Positions 22,815 to 33,544 of a DNA stretch of 55,000 bases are shown here, piece by piece. Positions within the stretch are counted from its first letter, which is position 1, and each line of letters begins with the position of its first letter. A program made the position numbers and the translations under genes. Source of the stretch: Apostichopus japonicus (taxonomy: Eukaryota; Echinodermata; Holothuroidea; Aspidochirotida; Stichopodidae); NCBI RefSeq assembly GCF_037975245.1, contig NC_092576.1:10588611-10643610 (forward strand), read 5' to 3'. Under the pieces are notes generated by a model that saw nothing but the letters and a program-made list of their open reading frames with translations, made no database searches and was not told the origin of the DNA.

Positions 22815-24680
22815 AATGTTTAAAGGCCTTCTTTGTTTTATGATCGATGTCAGCTTCTCGGATATGTATTTGCTGAATCTTGCAGCTCCCTCAGTAAATT
22901 GCAGCTTTCTTTCAAACGTTCCGTGCTGCAAGAAACAAAGTGAATGAACAATTAAGAATTGACTTATCATGATTTACAGTAATAGTGTGATCATAAAACT
23001 CTCTTGCATTGCTAGATGAGTGCTTTCATGGAAAGTTAAGTTCAAACTTTCCTGGGGTTTAGAATGTCTCACAATATTTATCTCTGTTGGTATCCAACCT
23101 GTATGGACTAGCAATCACAGTCCAACCAAGTACATTCTTTTGTCTCAAATCCAAAGGAAAAACCTTCTCACCTAATTGAAAGATGAACTTTGAAGTTGAA
23201 GCAACAATTATGAATTATGACAATCACAAAGTTCTGAAACCCTCAAAGGGCAAAATATACACCATGACTTAAAGCAACTTTCTTTTTTTGAGTTATAGCA
23301 TTGACAAGCATTTTAGAGTTAGACCTCTACTGACCATGAACTTATAACAACATATAGGTAGTATGCTTACCAACAGCAATAAACATAATTGTACAAACTT
23401 GAAATTTCAAGTGAGGTTATGTATTCCATTATAATCAGAAAGAAATGCAATAGCTAGGTAGCTTAAATAACATAATGGTAAAGAACTTCTACCACCAAAG
23501 ATGGTTCTATAATTAGCAGAGATTTTAGCAACTTCATATATATACCAACACAAAGAATGTCTTTTCAGTTTTGCATGCATTTGATCTTTTGCCCTTCGCA
23601 AAGGGCAAGCTAGCTTTTGTTTCTAAACATTAGACGGACAATTTTTGTTTTGGTTTAGAATTTGGGTTCGCTCAATCTTTTGGTTGGAAAAACTACACCA
23701 CCATGGTAGCTACTGGAATGCATAATCCTACTGATTAATAGTTCTGTCAGTGTTACAAAATGATTTACTCCTGGAAAACAGCTTATCCAGTAAATTATTT
23801 TGTACACTTATGTACTAAGTCATGAGCTTGTAATATAAATGTTACTCGTTTGAAAGCTTTTCATAATGACTAACCTTTCATAGCATCAACCTTCACTGGA
23901 GACAACAGCGGTTTTGCATCTCTGTCACTGTTGAATCTTGGGAAAGAGTTCCTCACGACTTTCATTTTAAAGTGTTGGTACCCCAAATTGACACCAGTAA
24001 AGTTTCACGAACATAGAGTGTTTCTCTTAACTACAAATGGCCTCCCACTTGTCTTCAGGAAGCCAAAATGCACCAATATTAACCTGTGAACAGAAAATAT
24101 GATATACTGTACGTGTAAGCATAGATACAGATTTAGCACATGATAACTCACATTATCATAAACATATATTAAAATTTTATAACATATTGGGAGGTAAACA
24201 TTTAATTCTAGGTCCCTCAAATTACAAGCCAGGAATAGCAGCTTATCCAAATAATTATTTGCTTTGCACAGTATAACACCAAGTTATTTTTCAAAGCTTA
24301 ATAATCATGTTTATAATGTAAATAATCATCCCAAGTCTGTTAAAATTCGCCTAACTCATGAAGCTTGCACGTAAATGATGTACCAGACTGTTTTTCTTTT
24401 AAAACAGGTAATGAAAAGTATCTTTATTGTCATTACACAGTTGGGTACAATAGTTAAACTCACTCTTCCATCTTTTTTCTCTATGGCACTTGTTCCTTTG
24501 CTTTCGGACTCTCGGATAAACCCTTTGGTCCTGCAAAGGGTACACATATATCAACTTAACACAAAATGTCTTTAAGCCATATATAACACTTTTCTCCACT
24601 TCTGTTGCTGCCTCCACACTAGTGTAGTACATCACAGGAAACCTCACCCTTGACCTGGATATTTGGCTTTTCAATTCTTC
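22815..24680 (-). other. Coding-like minus-strand exons of unknown gene
   Basis: Three segments look like exons. 24680-24588 follows TTTTTCCAG and encodes EELKSQISRSRVRFPVMYY and onward. 24530-24464 follows CCCTTTGCAG and reads TKGFIRESESKGTSAIEKKD before a GTGAGT donor. 22925-22815 follows TTTCTTGCAG and reads FERKLQFTEGAARFSKYISE. A fourth open stretch (24000-23875, MKVVRNSFPRFNSDRDAK and onward) has a donor but no acceptor in frame. Phases do not chain cleanly, and I cannot join them to the gene at 18908. They may be a decayed gene carried by the nested element, or upstream exons of that gene. Confidence 0.3.
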
Positions 24681-24972
24681 CTGGAAAAAGGAAACAGCAA
24701 AGAAGAAGTATTCATCATTTGAAGAAAATGAAATAAAGTTGTTACCACAAAAAGGTTGTGAGATTTGCTTCCACAATAGTCTCAAAAAGCAATTCCAAAT
24801 TTTGATGCAGACTGTTTAAAGCTGAACATTTGAACCAGAGTGTCCTCATCATTGCAACCAGAATCAAATGCCCAGACTACAGAGATAATACAACATAGGC
24901 TAAATCTTTGTTTGTTTTAATGATCTAAAAATATAAAATTTTAGAAACAAAAATGCACTGAACCAACTTATA

Positions 24973-26165
24973 GTGAGACGGGGTAAAAAAAAACCACAGG
25001 GGTAGTTGGGGTAAAAAAAAAACACCCCCAACTACAAGTCGTGAGAAATAGAAACACATTTTTGTATGGTGTATGTGAAAACCATGGTGCCCAAGTCAAT
25101 TCTGACATACTTTATTGGTTGTTACTATTCTTTTCCATCGGCGTACCGATACTTTTAGCGCCGATTTTTCCCATACTCTAAAAATAGCAAATTTTTAAGT
25201 TCTAAACACTGTCCTTTAACTTTATCCCGCAAAAATATTAGAACTGATATAGAGGTTTTTGTTTCTTGGTTATGATAACAAGAGGTGTACCTACATGAAT
25301 CAGTAATGTAATTACCTGCACGACCTGCCAGTTTTCTCGAATGACGTGGGTTTTTTTTACCCCAGGGTTTAGTGTCCGTTTGGGATAAAAAAAGACCAGT
25401 CCTAATTTCCTCCCAAAATGGTTTATATTTATCACAGAATGTTAGAATTGCTATATGATTGACACAGGGAGTACATCTATGCTCCTCTAATTTCTACCAA
25501 TATAATAATTTACATTTTTATAACTAACTGTTGCCTGTTCTTAACCTAAGTTATTTCTATGTTAGCCTAGTGTTATAGCCTAACACAATATATGTCTGCT
25601 GTATATGGTTATCTTGTTATTTTTAGAGCCCTAAATTATTCTCTACCCTAAGTCCCAACCCCACAGCTTGATGTAATACTGATATATAGAATAAAACTCA
25701 TAAAACATGGTCAATAATGTTTTAGGGGGTATTAAACAGTCTTGATAGAATCTTGCATAGTATCGGAAGGTGGGGTTTGTTTCCCTGAGTTTATCGTTTG
25801 GCAATAGGTCAATTCATGCAGAACTGAATTGAAAATGCGCAAATAAAGCTTTTCTAAAGTGTGCTGAAAATATTTCTGGTGGGATTGCACATTTTCTTTG
25901 GTAGTATGTTGTTTTAACAGTGTGGACTTTTTTTACCCCAGCAGGGTTTTTTTTTACCCCAAAATGACTAACAGCCGGGTTAAAAAAAAACCACCCCTTT
26001 TCTGGAATTTCTCCTTTGCTCAATGTGATTGAAATTTTTTATTATGGCTATTTAGGAAGTTAATCCCACTTGTCAACTGACAATGCTAAAATATCTACCT
26101 AAGCATCTACCTAACGAGTTTTATGTTAAACTTTAAGGAAACGTTTTTTTTTTACCCCGTCTTAC
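24973..26165. mobile_element. 1.2-kb inverted-repeat element with A/T-run ends
   Basis: The ends GTGAGACGGGGTAAAAAAAA and its near-perfect complement TTTTTTTTACCCCGTCTTAC are bounded by TA on both sides, as in Tc1/mariner-type insertions. GGGGTAAAAAAA or its complement recurs inside at 25008, 25349, 25385, 25928, 25947 and 25978. The ORFs at 25238 and 25814 are read from these runs and are not genes. It looks non-autonomous. Confidence 0.75.
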
Positions 26166-26169
26166 TATA

Positions 26170-27350
26170 TTTATACTATAGGCCTAATCGTTTTTAGTTG
26201 TTATATTGCTTGCTCACTTAACATGAACAAGCCTGTTCAGATCTAGGCTAGAGAAGAATCAGTACTTTGTTACACTAAGTTTGTCTTTCGATCCTTTCAT
26301 TTAGTCTTACTAGGCCTAGTAGTGCTAAAGTATATAATACCGGTGACTAGCCAACATAATTTGTTCAGCCTACTGTACTAGTACTGTATGTTTGAAGATT
26401 TAGCCTTGCTTTATTCAACCACATACTACATAGCCTACAGGCCCTACCCTGTACCCATTAGATTCACATGGGAAACTACAGGAATTCTTTACCAAATGAG
26501 TGTAGGCTTCAAATAAAGTATTGAGTCTTAGTCCCAGCATTTGTTTGGAAATACATAGAAGATGATGTGCCACTGTGTTCAATCTAGCCCAAAACACACA
26601 TAACACTATGTTAACTGATGTATAATGCAGTTTGGTGTTAAGAATGCCACAGTAGAAGCCTCAGCTACTCACTGTCATTGCACTTGTGCATTGCAAAACG
26701 CCAGCCTAACGACGGTTACACTAACCATAATAGTACTAGTGGCCTAACAATTAACATTAGTTTTACCTCCAAGTTTAAGGAATAACAGGTAGGCGATAAA
26801 TAATTCCATTCTTCTGTAGACCTTCTTGGGTGAGTAACAGTTGAAAGTTGCTTAGAAATTTCCACAAAAATTATTTTGTAAATCAATTTATTTGTATCAG
26901 AGTGATCGTGTGAAACTATGCCAGGCAATGCTTACGCTGTGCAAAAGTTAAACAGCTGCCTACGCGTTGCTTCGCGGTTTCGAATTGAATATGGTGTTGG
27001 AGTCAAAGGTCAACTTTAACCTCGTACACAATGTGATTATCAAAAATGGAGAAAATTGTCTTAGACCTCCCAATTTGAGAGTTTCGTGTCACTGAAAATT
27101 ATGAATATAATTAATTTATATCAAAAATTTAAAATAACGATAAATTAGGAAAAGATGAATCACAGTATAAATTATACATTACTTATTTTAACCTTAATCT
27201 TGACTTGGCAATATGCGTTTTACTTTCAGTGACTATGAATCACTGATCTAAATATAGATGCGAGCTCATCTCAATCACATCAAAATAATGCAGGTGTATG
27301 CTGCGTATTAAATTATAAACTGGAAGAACTTCTCTCTCATAAATTATGAA
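26170..27350. other. Unassigned DNA inside the nested element
   Basis: No coding exon or repeat that I can support. Two minus-strand ORFs of 63 and 70 codons (26415 and 26716) have no recognisable motif. Confidence 0.4.
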
Positions 27351-27351
27351 C

Positions 27352-30060
27352 AATCCTTTAATTTGTCATGCATAACCTTTTAAAAGCCCTAAACAATCCT
27401 GTAATTATCTTGCATTGTCTTTTAAAAGTCCTGTACAATCCTGTAAATTATCTTGCATAATCTTTTAAAATCCTGTATAATTTCTTGCATAGTCTTTGAA
27501 AAATCTGGTTCCATCCTGTTTATTATCTTGCATAGTCTTTCAAAAGTCCTGTACAATCCTGTAAATTTTCTTGCATAATCTTTTAAAAGTCCTTTATGAT
27601 CCTGTAATTATCTTGCATAGTCTTTCAAAAGTCCTGTACATTCCTGTATATTATCTTGCATAGTCTTTCAAAAATTCTGTACAATCCTGTATATTATCTT
27701 GCATAGTCTTTTAAAAGTCCTGTACAATCCTGTAAATTATCTTGCATAATCTTTTAAAATCCTGTATAATTTCTTTCACAGTCTTTGAAAAGTCCGGTTC
27801 CATCCTGTATATTATCTTGCATAGTCTTTCAAAAGTCCTGTACAATCCTGTAAATTTTCTTGCATAATTTTTTAAAAGTCCTTTATAATCCTGTAATTAT
27901 CTTGCATAATCTTTTACAATCCTGTATAATTTCTTGCACAGTCTTTGAAAAATCCGGTTCCATCCTGTATGGTATCTTGCATAGCCTTTCAAAAATCCTG
28001 TAAATTTTCTTGCATAATCTTTTAAAAGTCCTTTACGATCCTGTAAATTATCTTGCATAGTCTTTCAAAAGTCCTGTACAATCCTGTAAATTATCTTGCA
28101 TAGTCTTTCAAAAGTCCTGTACAATCCTGTAAATTTTCTTGCATAGTCTTTCAAAAGTCCTGTACAATTCTGTATATTACCTTGCATAGTCTTTCAAAAG
28201 TCCTGTACAATCCTGTAAATTATCTTGCATAGTCTTTCAAAAATTCTGTACAATCCTGTATATTATCTTGCATAGTCTTTTAAAAGTCCTGTACAATCCT
28301 GTAAATTATCTTGCATAATCATTTAAAATCCTGTATAATTTCTTGCACAGTCTTTGAAAAGTCCGGTTCCATCCTGTATATTATCTTGCATAGTCTTTCA
28401 AAAGTCCTGTACAATCATATAAATTTTCTTGCATAGTCTTTCAAAAGTCCTGTACAATTCTGTATATTACCTTGCATAGTCTTTCAAAAGTCCTGTACAA
28501 TCCTGTAAATTATCTTGCATAGTCTTTCAAAAATTCTGTACAATCCTGTATATTATCTTGCATAGTCTTTTAAAAGTCCTGTACAATCCTGTAAATTATC
28601 TTGCATAATCATTTAAAATCCTGTATAATTTCTTGCACAGTCTTTGAAAAGTCCGGTTCCATCCTGTATATTATCTTGCATAGTCTTTCAAAAGTCCTGT
28701 ACAATCATATAAATTTTCTTGCATAATCTTTGAAAAGTCCTTTATGATCCTGTAATTATCTTGCATAGTCTTTTAAAATCCTGTATAATTTCTTGCACAG
28801 TCTTTGAAAAATCCGGTTCCATCCTGTAAATTATCTTGCATAGCCTTTCTAAATTCCTGTTAAATCTTGTATTCTTTTTGCATAATCTTTTAAAAGTCCT
28901 GTACAATCCTGTTAATTGTCTTGCATTGTCTTTCAAAAGTCCTGTACAATCCTGTAAATTATCTTGAATAATCTTTAAATAATCCTGCACAACCCTGTAA
29001 ATTGTCTTGCATATTCTTTTAAAAGTCCTGTACAATCCTGTATATTATCTTGCATAATCTTTTAATAATCCTGCACAATCCTGTAATTTGTCTTGCATAG
29101 TCTTTCAAAAGTCCTGTACAATCACGTAAATTTTCTTGCATAATCTTTGAAAAGTCCTTTATGATCCTGTAATTATCTTGCATAGTCTTTTAAAATCCTG
29201 TATAATTTCTTGCACAGTCTTTGAAAAATCCGGTTCCATCCTGTAAATTATCTTGCATAGCCTTTCTAAATTCCTGTTAAATCTTGTATTCTTTTTGCAT
29301 AATCTTTAAAAAGTCCTGTACAATCCTGTTAATTGTCTTGCATTGTCTTTCAAAAGTCCTGTACAATCCTGTAAATTATCTTGAATAATCTTTTAATAAT
29401 CCTGCACAACCCTGTAAATTGTCTTGCATATTCTTTTAAAAGTCCTGTACAATCCTGTATATTATCTTGCATAATCTTTTAATAATCCTGCACAATCCTG
29501 TTAATTGTCTTGCATTGTCTTTCAAAAGTCCTGTACAATCCTGTAAATTATCTTGAATAATCTTTTAATAATCCTGCACAACCCTGTAAATTGTCTTGCA
29601 TATTCTTTTAAAAGTCCTGTACAATCCTATATATTATCTTGCATAATCTTTTCATAATCCTGCACAATCCTGTTAATTGTCTTGCATAGTCCTTTAAAAG
29701 TCATGCACAATCCTGTAATTTTTTATGAAAATATATTAAAAGTCCAATGCAATCCTGTAAATAGTCTTTCAAAACTGCTGTTAAATCTTGTAATTTGTAA
29801 AATTAAAAGTCCTTTACAATCCTGTAAATTGTCTTGCATTGTCTTTTAAAAGTTCTGTATATTATCTTGCATAACATTTTAGTAATCATGTACAATCCTG
29901 TAAATGATCTTGTAGTCTTTTAAAAGTCATGTACGATCCTGTAAATTATCTTGCATAAACTTTAAAGACAATCCTGCACAATCCTGTTAATATCCATGTA
30001 TATTGACTCCAGAATCCTGTAAAATATCTTGCAGAGTCTTTTAAAAGTCATGGGTACAAT
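27352..30060. repeat. 43-bp minisatellite array
   Basis: About 60 units of a 42-44-bp repeat, consensus near ATCTTGCATAGTCTTTCAAA + AGTCCTGTACAATCCTGTAAATT. Higher-order structure is visible: a block of ~290 bp starting at 28161 recurs at 28451, and one starting near 28731 recurs near 29150 (spacing ~419 bp). The 97-codon ORF at 28742-29035 is simply the repeat read in frame. Confidence 0.95.
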
Positions 30061-30184
30061 GTAAATACATTCTCGCATATTTCTAGTAAACAACGTAATG
30101 GAGTGCCTCTATTAATTAATAGAGGGAGAGAAAATAATAGAGATAAATTTCTCTAAATTTCAAAACTCATACATGTACAACGCG

Positions 30185-30605
30185 AATGAAGGATTCTTGC
30201 ATGCATACAGTATGAAGGATTCCTGCATGTATATGAAGGAGTCCTGTATGCATATGTGAAGGATTTTTGTATGCAACCCTAATTATTTTGTATAAAGGAT
30301 TCCTACATGTGTATGAAGAATTCTTGTAGGTTAATGAAGGATTCCTGCATGTTTACGAAGGATTCTTGTTTGTGTATTAAGGAATCCTGCATGCATATGA
30401 AGGACTCGTGTACGTAAATAAAGGAATCCTGCATGCTTATGAAGGATTCCTGTTCAAGCATCATGGAATCCTGCATGCATATGAAGGATTCTTGTACGTA
30501 AATGAAAGAATCCTGCATGTGTATGAAGGATTCCAGACTGTGGCTGAAGGATTCCTGCTTGCATTTGAAGGATTCATGTTTGTAAATGAAGAGTTTTTAT
30601 CGTGA
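30185..30605. repeat. Second minisatellite (GAAGGATTCCTGCATG)
   Basis: Degenerate units of roughly 24-28 bp with GAAGGATTC(C/T)TG(C/T)ATG separated by TATGAAG/TAAATGAAG. The ORFs on both strands (30303-30518 and 30408-30605) with repeats such as LHAYEGF are products of the repeat. Confidence 0.85.
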
Positions 30606-30775
30606 ATTCAAGAATCATGTATTTTTGTAAAAGAATCCTGCTCTACAATGAAAAAATCAAGTTTCTAACACTAAGTGGTTTATATTTCAATCTCCATTTG
30701 GAGGGAATCCTGTTCCATATGCAGGAATCCTATAGGATTCCTGCAGGATTCCTGCAGGACTTTTTTGTATGGGCG

Positions 30776-31085
30776 CCGACATTTGTTACTTAAACTCTTT
30801 CCATTTTCCCCGATTGACACGTTGCTATAAATTTATACAATACATCCATTACTCAAATTATATCTCTTTAACCTATCAGCCTAACTCCGAGTGTCCCCGA
30901 CATTCATTACGTGACTTTTTCCATTTCCCCCCGATTAACATGTTACTACAATGCATCTGTTACTGAAATTCTATTCTTTTTATCCAGCCAGCCTAACTCC
31001 GAATGTCCCTGACATTCGTTACTAAAACTCTTTCCGTTTTCCCCGATTGTCACGCGACTACAAATTTACAATCAACAATTACTAA
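30776..31085. repeat. ~115-bp tandem repeat around the nested insertion
   Basis: Three units of about 110-120 bp (GACATTYGTTACT...CTTTCC.TTTTCCCCGATTG.CACG...CAGCCTAACTCCGARTGTCCC). The end of another unit lies at 22220-22272 on the far side of the nested element. Confidence 0.85.
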
Positions 31086-31232
31086 AATTCTATTTTATGT
31101 CGCCTTTCTCTGAATAGGCTAGGCCTATATATTTTATCTTCCATTCAATCAGACATCAGAACTCGTCATCTTCGAGTAGGGCTATCAGTATCACATATTT
31201 TCTGTATATAGGCCTAGCCTATAGCCTACATA

Positions 31233-31345
31233 CCCTGGGAACGTTTTGGTTCTGCATATATATAGAACGGGGACGTTTTGGTAAAAAAGCGGGGACGTTT
31301 TGGTAGGTAAAAAGGCGGGAACGTTTTGATCAGGGGACGTTTTGA
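31233..31345. repeat. GGGGACGTTTTGGT short repeats
   Basis: Five units of (GG)GGACGTTTTG(G/A)T, 25-35 bp apart (first GGGAACGTTTTGGT near 31239). Confidence 0.8.
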
Positions 31346-31451
31346 GCGTATACCCTGCAGTGCTAGTAGTAGTAGTACTAATAGTACTAGTAGCCTACGG
31401 TACACTCTTCAGTACTCAGTAGGCCTGGCTTAATTAGCCTAGCCTATGCCA

Positions 31452-31534
31452 CAGGCACTTGTAACATTAGACTATATACTACTACTGCAGTATATATTAT
31501 ATAGTAAGTATATAGCCTAATGTTACAAAGCCTG
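31452..31534. repeat. Inverted repeat (potential hairpin)
   Basis: Arms of about 25-35 bp, GCCACAGGC.CTTGTAACATTA and TAATGTTACAAAGCCTGTGG, enclose an AT-rich spacer that is itself partly complementary. Confidence 0.7.
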
Positions 31535-31681
31535 TGGCCTATGCTAGGCCTTTGCTACGCTGACAAATAAAAGTGTCATGAATTCATCGATTTTACTCAG
31601 CGAATGCTCCCTTCGATCTCCATCATAACGAGGAAACGAATTTGCAGCACCGGTACACTTGCGAGCGAACCAGCATATAGA

Positions 31682-31708
31682 AGAAGTAGTAGTAGTAGTA
31701 GTAGTAGC
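31682..31708. repeat. (AGT)n microsatellite
   Basis: About eight AGT units at 31682-31708. A shorter one lies near 31366. Confidence 0.9.
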
Positions 31709-31982
31709 AAAGATATTTCACCTTCGGTGAATTATCTTTGGTATGGTAGTAGTAAATTGAGTCTCGTCTAGCTGTACTATATTATTATATATACTATAAG
31801 CCACATGTACAGACGCGCCACCGGCCGGCCGCATGATCGAACGCATGAACGGGATAAATCTGCATATTCAATGCATTTGTTGCAATACGTGCTTATGATT
31901 GGTTCACTAAATTTTAACGCAAAACGTTGACCAATTATGTGTGTGTATTTGTTACCGCGAAAAGTTTTGTAAACGTCGGATA

Positions 31983-32213
31983 CTTAGTCAGTCTAAAATG
32001 CTAGTCGGTCAAGTTAGTCAGTCCAGACTTGCTAGTCGGTCGAGGTTATTGGCGTTAGTCAGTACCCATAAAATAGTCGGTCGTAATTATTCCCTAGTCG
32101 GTCTTGACTGACTAATTGCCGTGACTACTCTAGCACACTTTAGTTAGTCGGTAATGACTGACTAGTGTACTGACTAGTTATTCACTAGTCCGTAGCGTTA
32201 CTGACTAGTTTAT
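31983..32213. repeat. Right TAGTCGG motif array
   Basis: Alternating TTAGTCAGT and CTAGTCGGTC motifs every 10-25 bp, the inverse of the array at 16803. It forms the right end of the 15.4-kb insertion. Confidence 0.85.
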
Positions 32214-32223
32214 GTTTTCAGTG

Positions 32224-33090
32224 TGGTGAGAGTTAGCCAACGATTAAGCAAACATTTTGAATGCATTACATTTCAAAACGAAGCAAAGGAAAGTATACCT
32301 TGAAGATTATACTTTTTTGAGGAGATCTGTCTTAATGACATCACAGATCTGAGATCACATTGGATCAAATTCCTGTAATTTAATGAAGCAAACATCTATT
32401 TCACAGTTCTATCATGACATATCCAGAATTGTATATAGAAACAAAAGAGAGCTTAAAATTGTCTCAAATTTTGTTATTTTTCCTGCAACCGAGTGCACCA
32501 CTACGATCTTATGTTTTAAGACGAAAACGTTTGGTCCCAATATCTGTCATTAAAAGTGCCCTTTTGCCATTAAAATGTGTTAAGGGGGTCCTGTCGTTAA
32601 AAAAAACATGTAAATAATGGACTTTGTGCTATACATTTGCATGTTACAGAGAATCCAAGTTTTAAGATACTGAAACTTTGTGACCTCTTTAAATCAAAAT
32701 TTCATCTTCTACTGCTCGTCGCTTCCCCACCCCAACCCCCACAATGCACAATCCACCCCCTCCCCCTGTGCCCCGTATGGAATGTGTACCCGGTAGGTAT
32801 AGGCCTATATCTGAGTCTTATTCATGTCCATGTAAGGATGTAAATACAAGAGCTCTCGTATGTAACGCCATTTTAACATTTATTTAACAATTACCGATAT
32901 CTCTAATTCATTTAAAGATATCTATAATTCACTCTTAGATTTCTCGAATTAATTTCCACTAGATTTCAATAATTTAAACATACTTGAGATATCAGAAATT
33001 GAATTCGAGATATCAAGAATTCGTATTCGAGATATCCAAAATTCAGGTTCCGGTACACGTGGCTTTCCTCTCAAATGCACGAACGCTTTG

Positions 33091-33093
<3 letters not shown>
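32224..33093 (+). repeat. Duplicated 3' flank of copy B, second part
   Basis: Resumes the flank interrupted at 16796 and aligns with 3598-4525 (copy A) and 40568-41490 (copy C). It ends with a truncated GATATC-rich element (32860-33085) and the TA microsatellite. No conserved ORF. Confidence 0.8.

Positions 33094-33166
<73 letters not shown>
33094..33166. repeat. (TA)n microsatellite
   Basis: About 73 bp of pure TA at the same position in the flank as the tract at 4526. It abuts the SINE head. Confidence 0.97.
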
Positions 33167-33168
<2 letters not shown>

Positions 33169-33169
<1 letters not shown>

Positions 33170-33464
33170 CGTCCATAGCCTAGTGGTAAGGGTGTCCGTG
33201 TACAGATCGGGAGGCCCGGGTTCGAATCCCGGTGGAGGCTTTTGCGCTTTTGTCGCCGCTAAATGGCACTTTTTTTAAGGAAAAGTCGCCCAGGAAAGAA
33301 CCTGGGCACGAAAACAAAACTACCAAACGACTGATCGGCTCCTCAGCCCCAGTCCTCTTGCATCGGGACTGTGACTGTGTGATCATCGTCGGGTGTGCAT
33401 CACCATTCCCCTCGAAAGGGAACAGATACTACACATGATCTTAGCCAAAAGGCCGAGAAGCGAT
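33169..33464 (+). mobile_element. tRNA-headed SINE ending in antisense U2 snRNA
   Basis: Positions 33169-33239 fold as a tRNA. The acceptor strand GCGTCCA pairs with TGGAGGC at 6 of 7 positions. The A-box region is TAGCCTAGTGGTAAGGGTG, the B box GGTTCGAATCC, and the T stem CCGGG/CCCGG. A body of ~180 bp follows. It ends with 33420-33464, the reverse complement of the first ~44 nt of U2 snRNA (one mismatch seen). A partial copy of the body lies at 50584-50744, so this is a dispersed family. The tRNA part looks like a SINE promoter, not a functional tRNA gene, because the anticodon stem is imperfect. Confidence 0.8.
33420..33464 (-). pseudogene. U2 snRNA 5'-end fragment
   Basis: Read on the minus strand from 33464 the sequence begins ATCGCTTCTCGGCCTTTTGG and continues through GTGTAGTATCTGTTC, matching the start of the highly conserved U2 snRNA. 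The branch-point-pairing segment is present, but the Sm site and 3' stem-loops are absent, so it is not a functional gene. Confidence 0.9.
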
Positions 33465-33544
33465 CGGCACTAAAGGAACTACTTTCAAAGCATTAAAAAA
33501 CTACTTAAGTTTTTGAGAGAATGACGATCAGTCTGTAGGAGAAT

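Larger units (their letters stand above)
22273..30775. mobile_element. Nested 8.5-kb inverted-repeat element
   Basis: Its termini are inverted copies of CGCCCATACAAAAAAGTCCT (22273 onward, and its complement ending at 30775), followed inward by CCTGC-rich satellite in opposite orientation at the two ends. It sits inside a tandem repeat whose units contain the palindrome GAATGTC-CC-GACATTC, with GAATGTC left and CCGACAT right of the element, so the insertion is at the palindrome centre. It contains minisatellites, a LINE fragment, a smaller inverted-repeat element and some exon-like stretches. No transposase is recognisable. Confidence 0.7.
16796..32223. mobile_element. 15.4-kb insertion with CCGACTA-array ends
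   Basis: Sequence on both sides is continuous in copies A and C (empty sites near 3554-3597 and 40525-40567) but interrupted here. About 44 bp of the empty site is missing at the junction, and I see no clean target duplication, so ends are accurate only to a few bases. Both ends are clusters of alternating ACCGACTA and TAGTCAGT motifs in opposite overall orientation, including the inverted pair ACCGACTATTTTATG near 16836 and CATAAAATAGTCGGT near 32069. Such sub-terminal arrays commonly bind transposases. No transposase is recognisable. It carries a SAMD3-like gene and a nested element. Confidence 0.7.

Noticed and set aside
28742-29035. 97-codon minus-strand ORF with repeated YRTFKRLCK-like units
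   Set aside because: It is the 43-bp minisatellite translated. The frame drifts between units, and there is no splice or start context.
27352-30060. CRISPR array
   Set aside because: Units are contiguous tandem copies with no unique spacers, in a eukaryotic genome.
30303-30605. ORFs with repeated LHAYEGF or MQDSFIY units on opposite strands
   Set aside because: Produced by the second minisatellite. Open on both strands, so not coding.
33169-33239. Functional tRNA gene
   Set aside because: The A and B boxes and acceptor stem are good, but the anticodon stem is irregular and the sequence runs on into a SINE body that is dispersed in the window.
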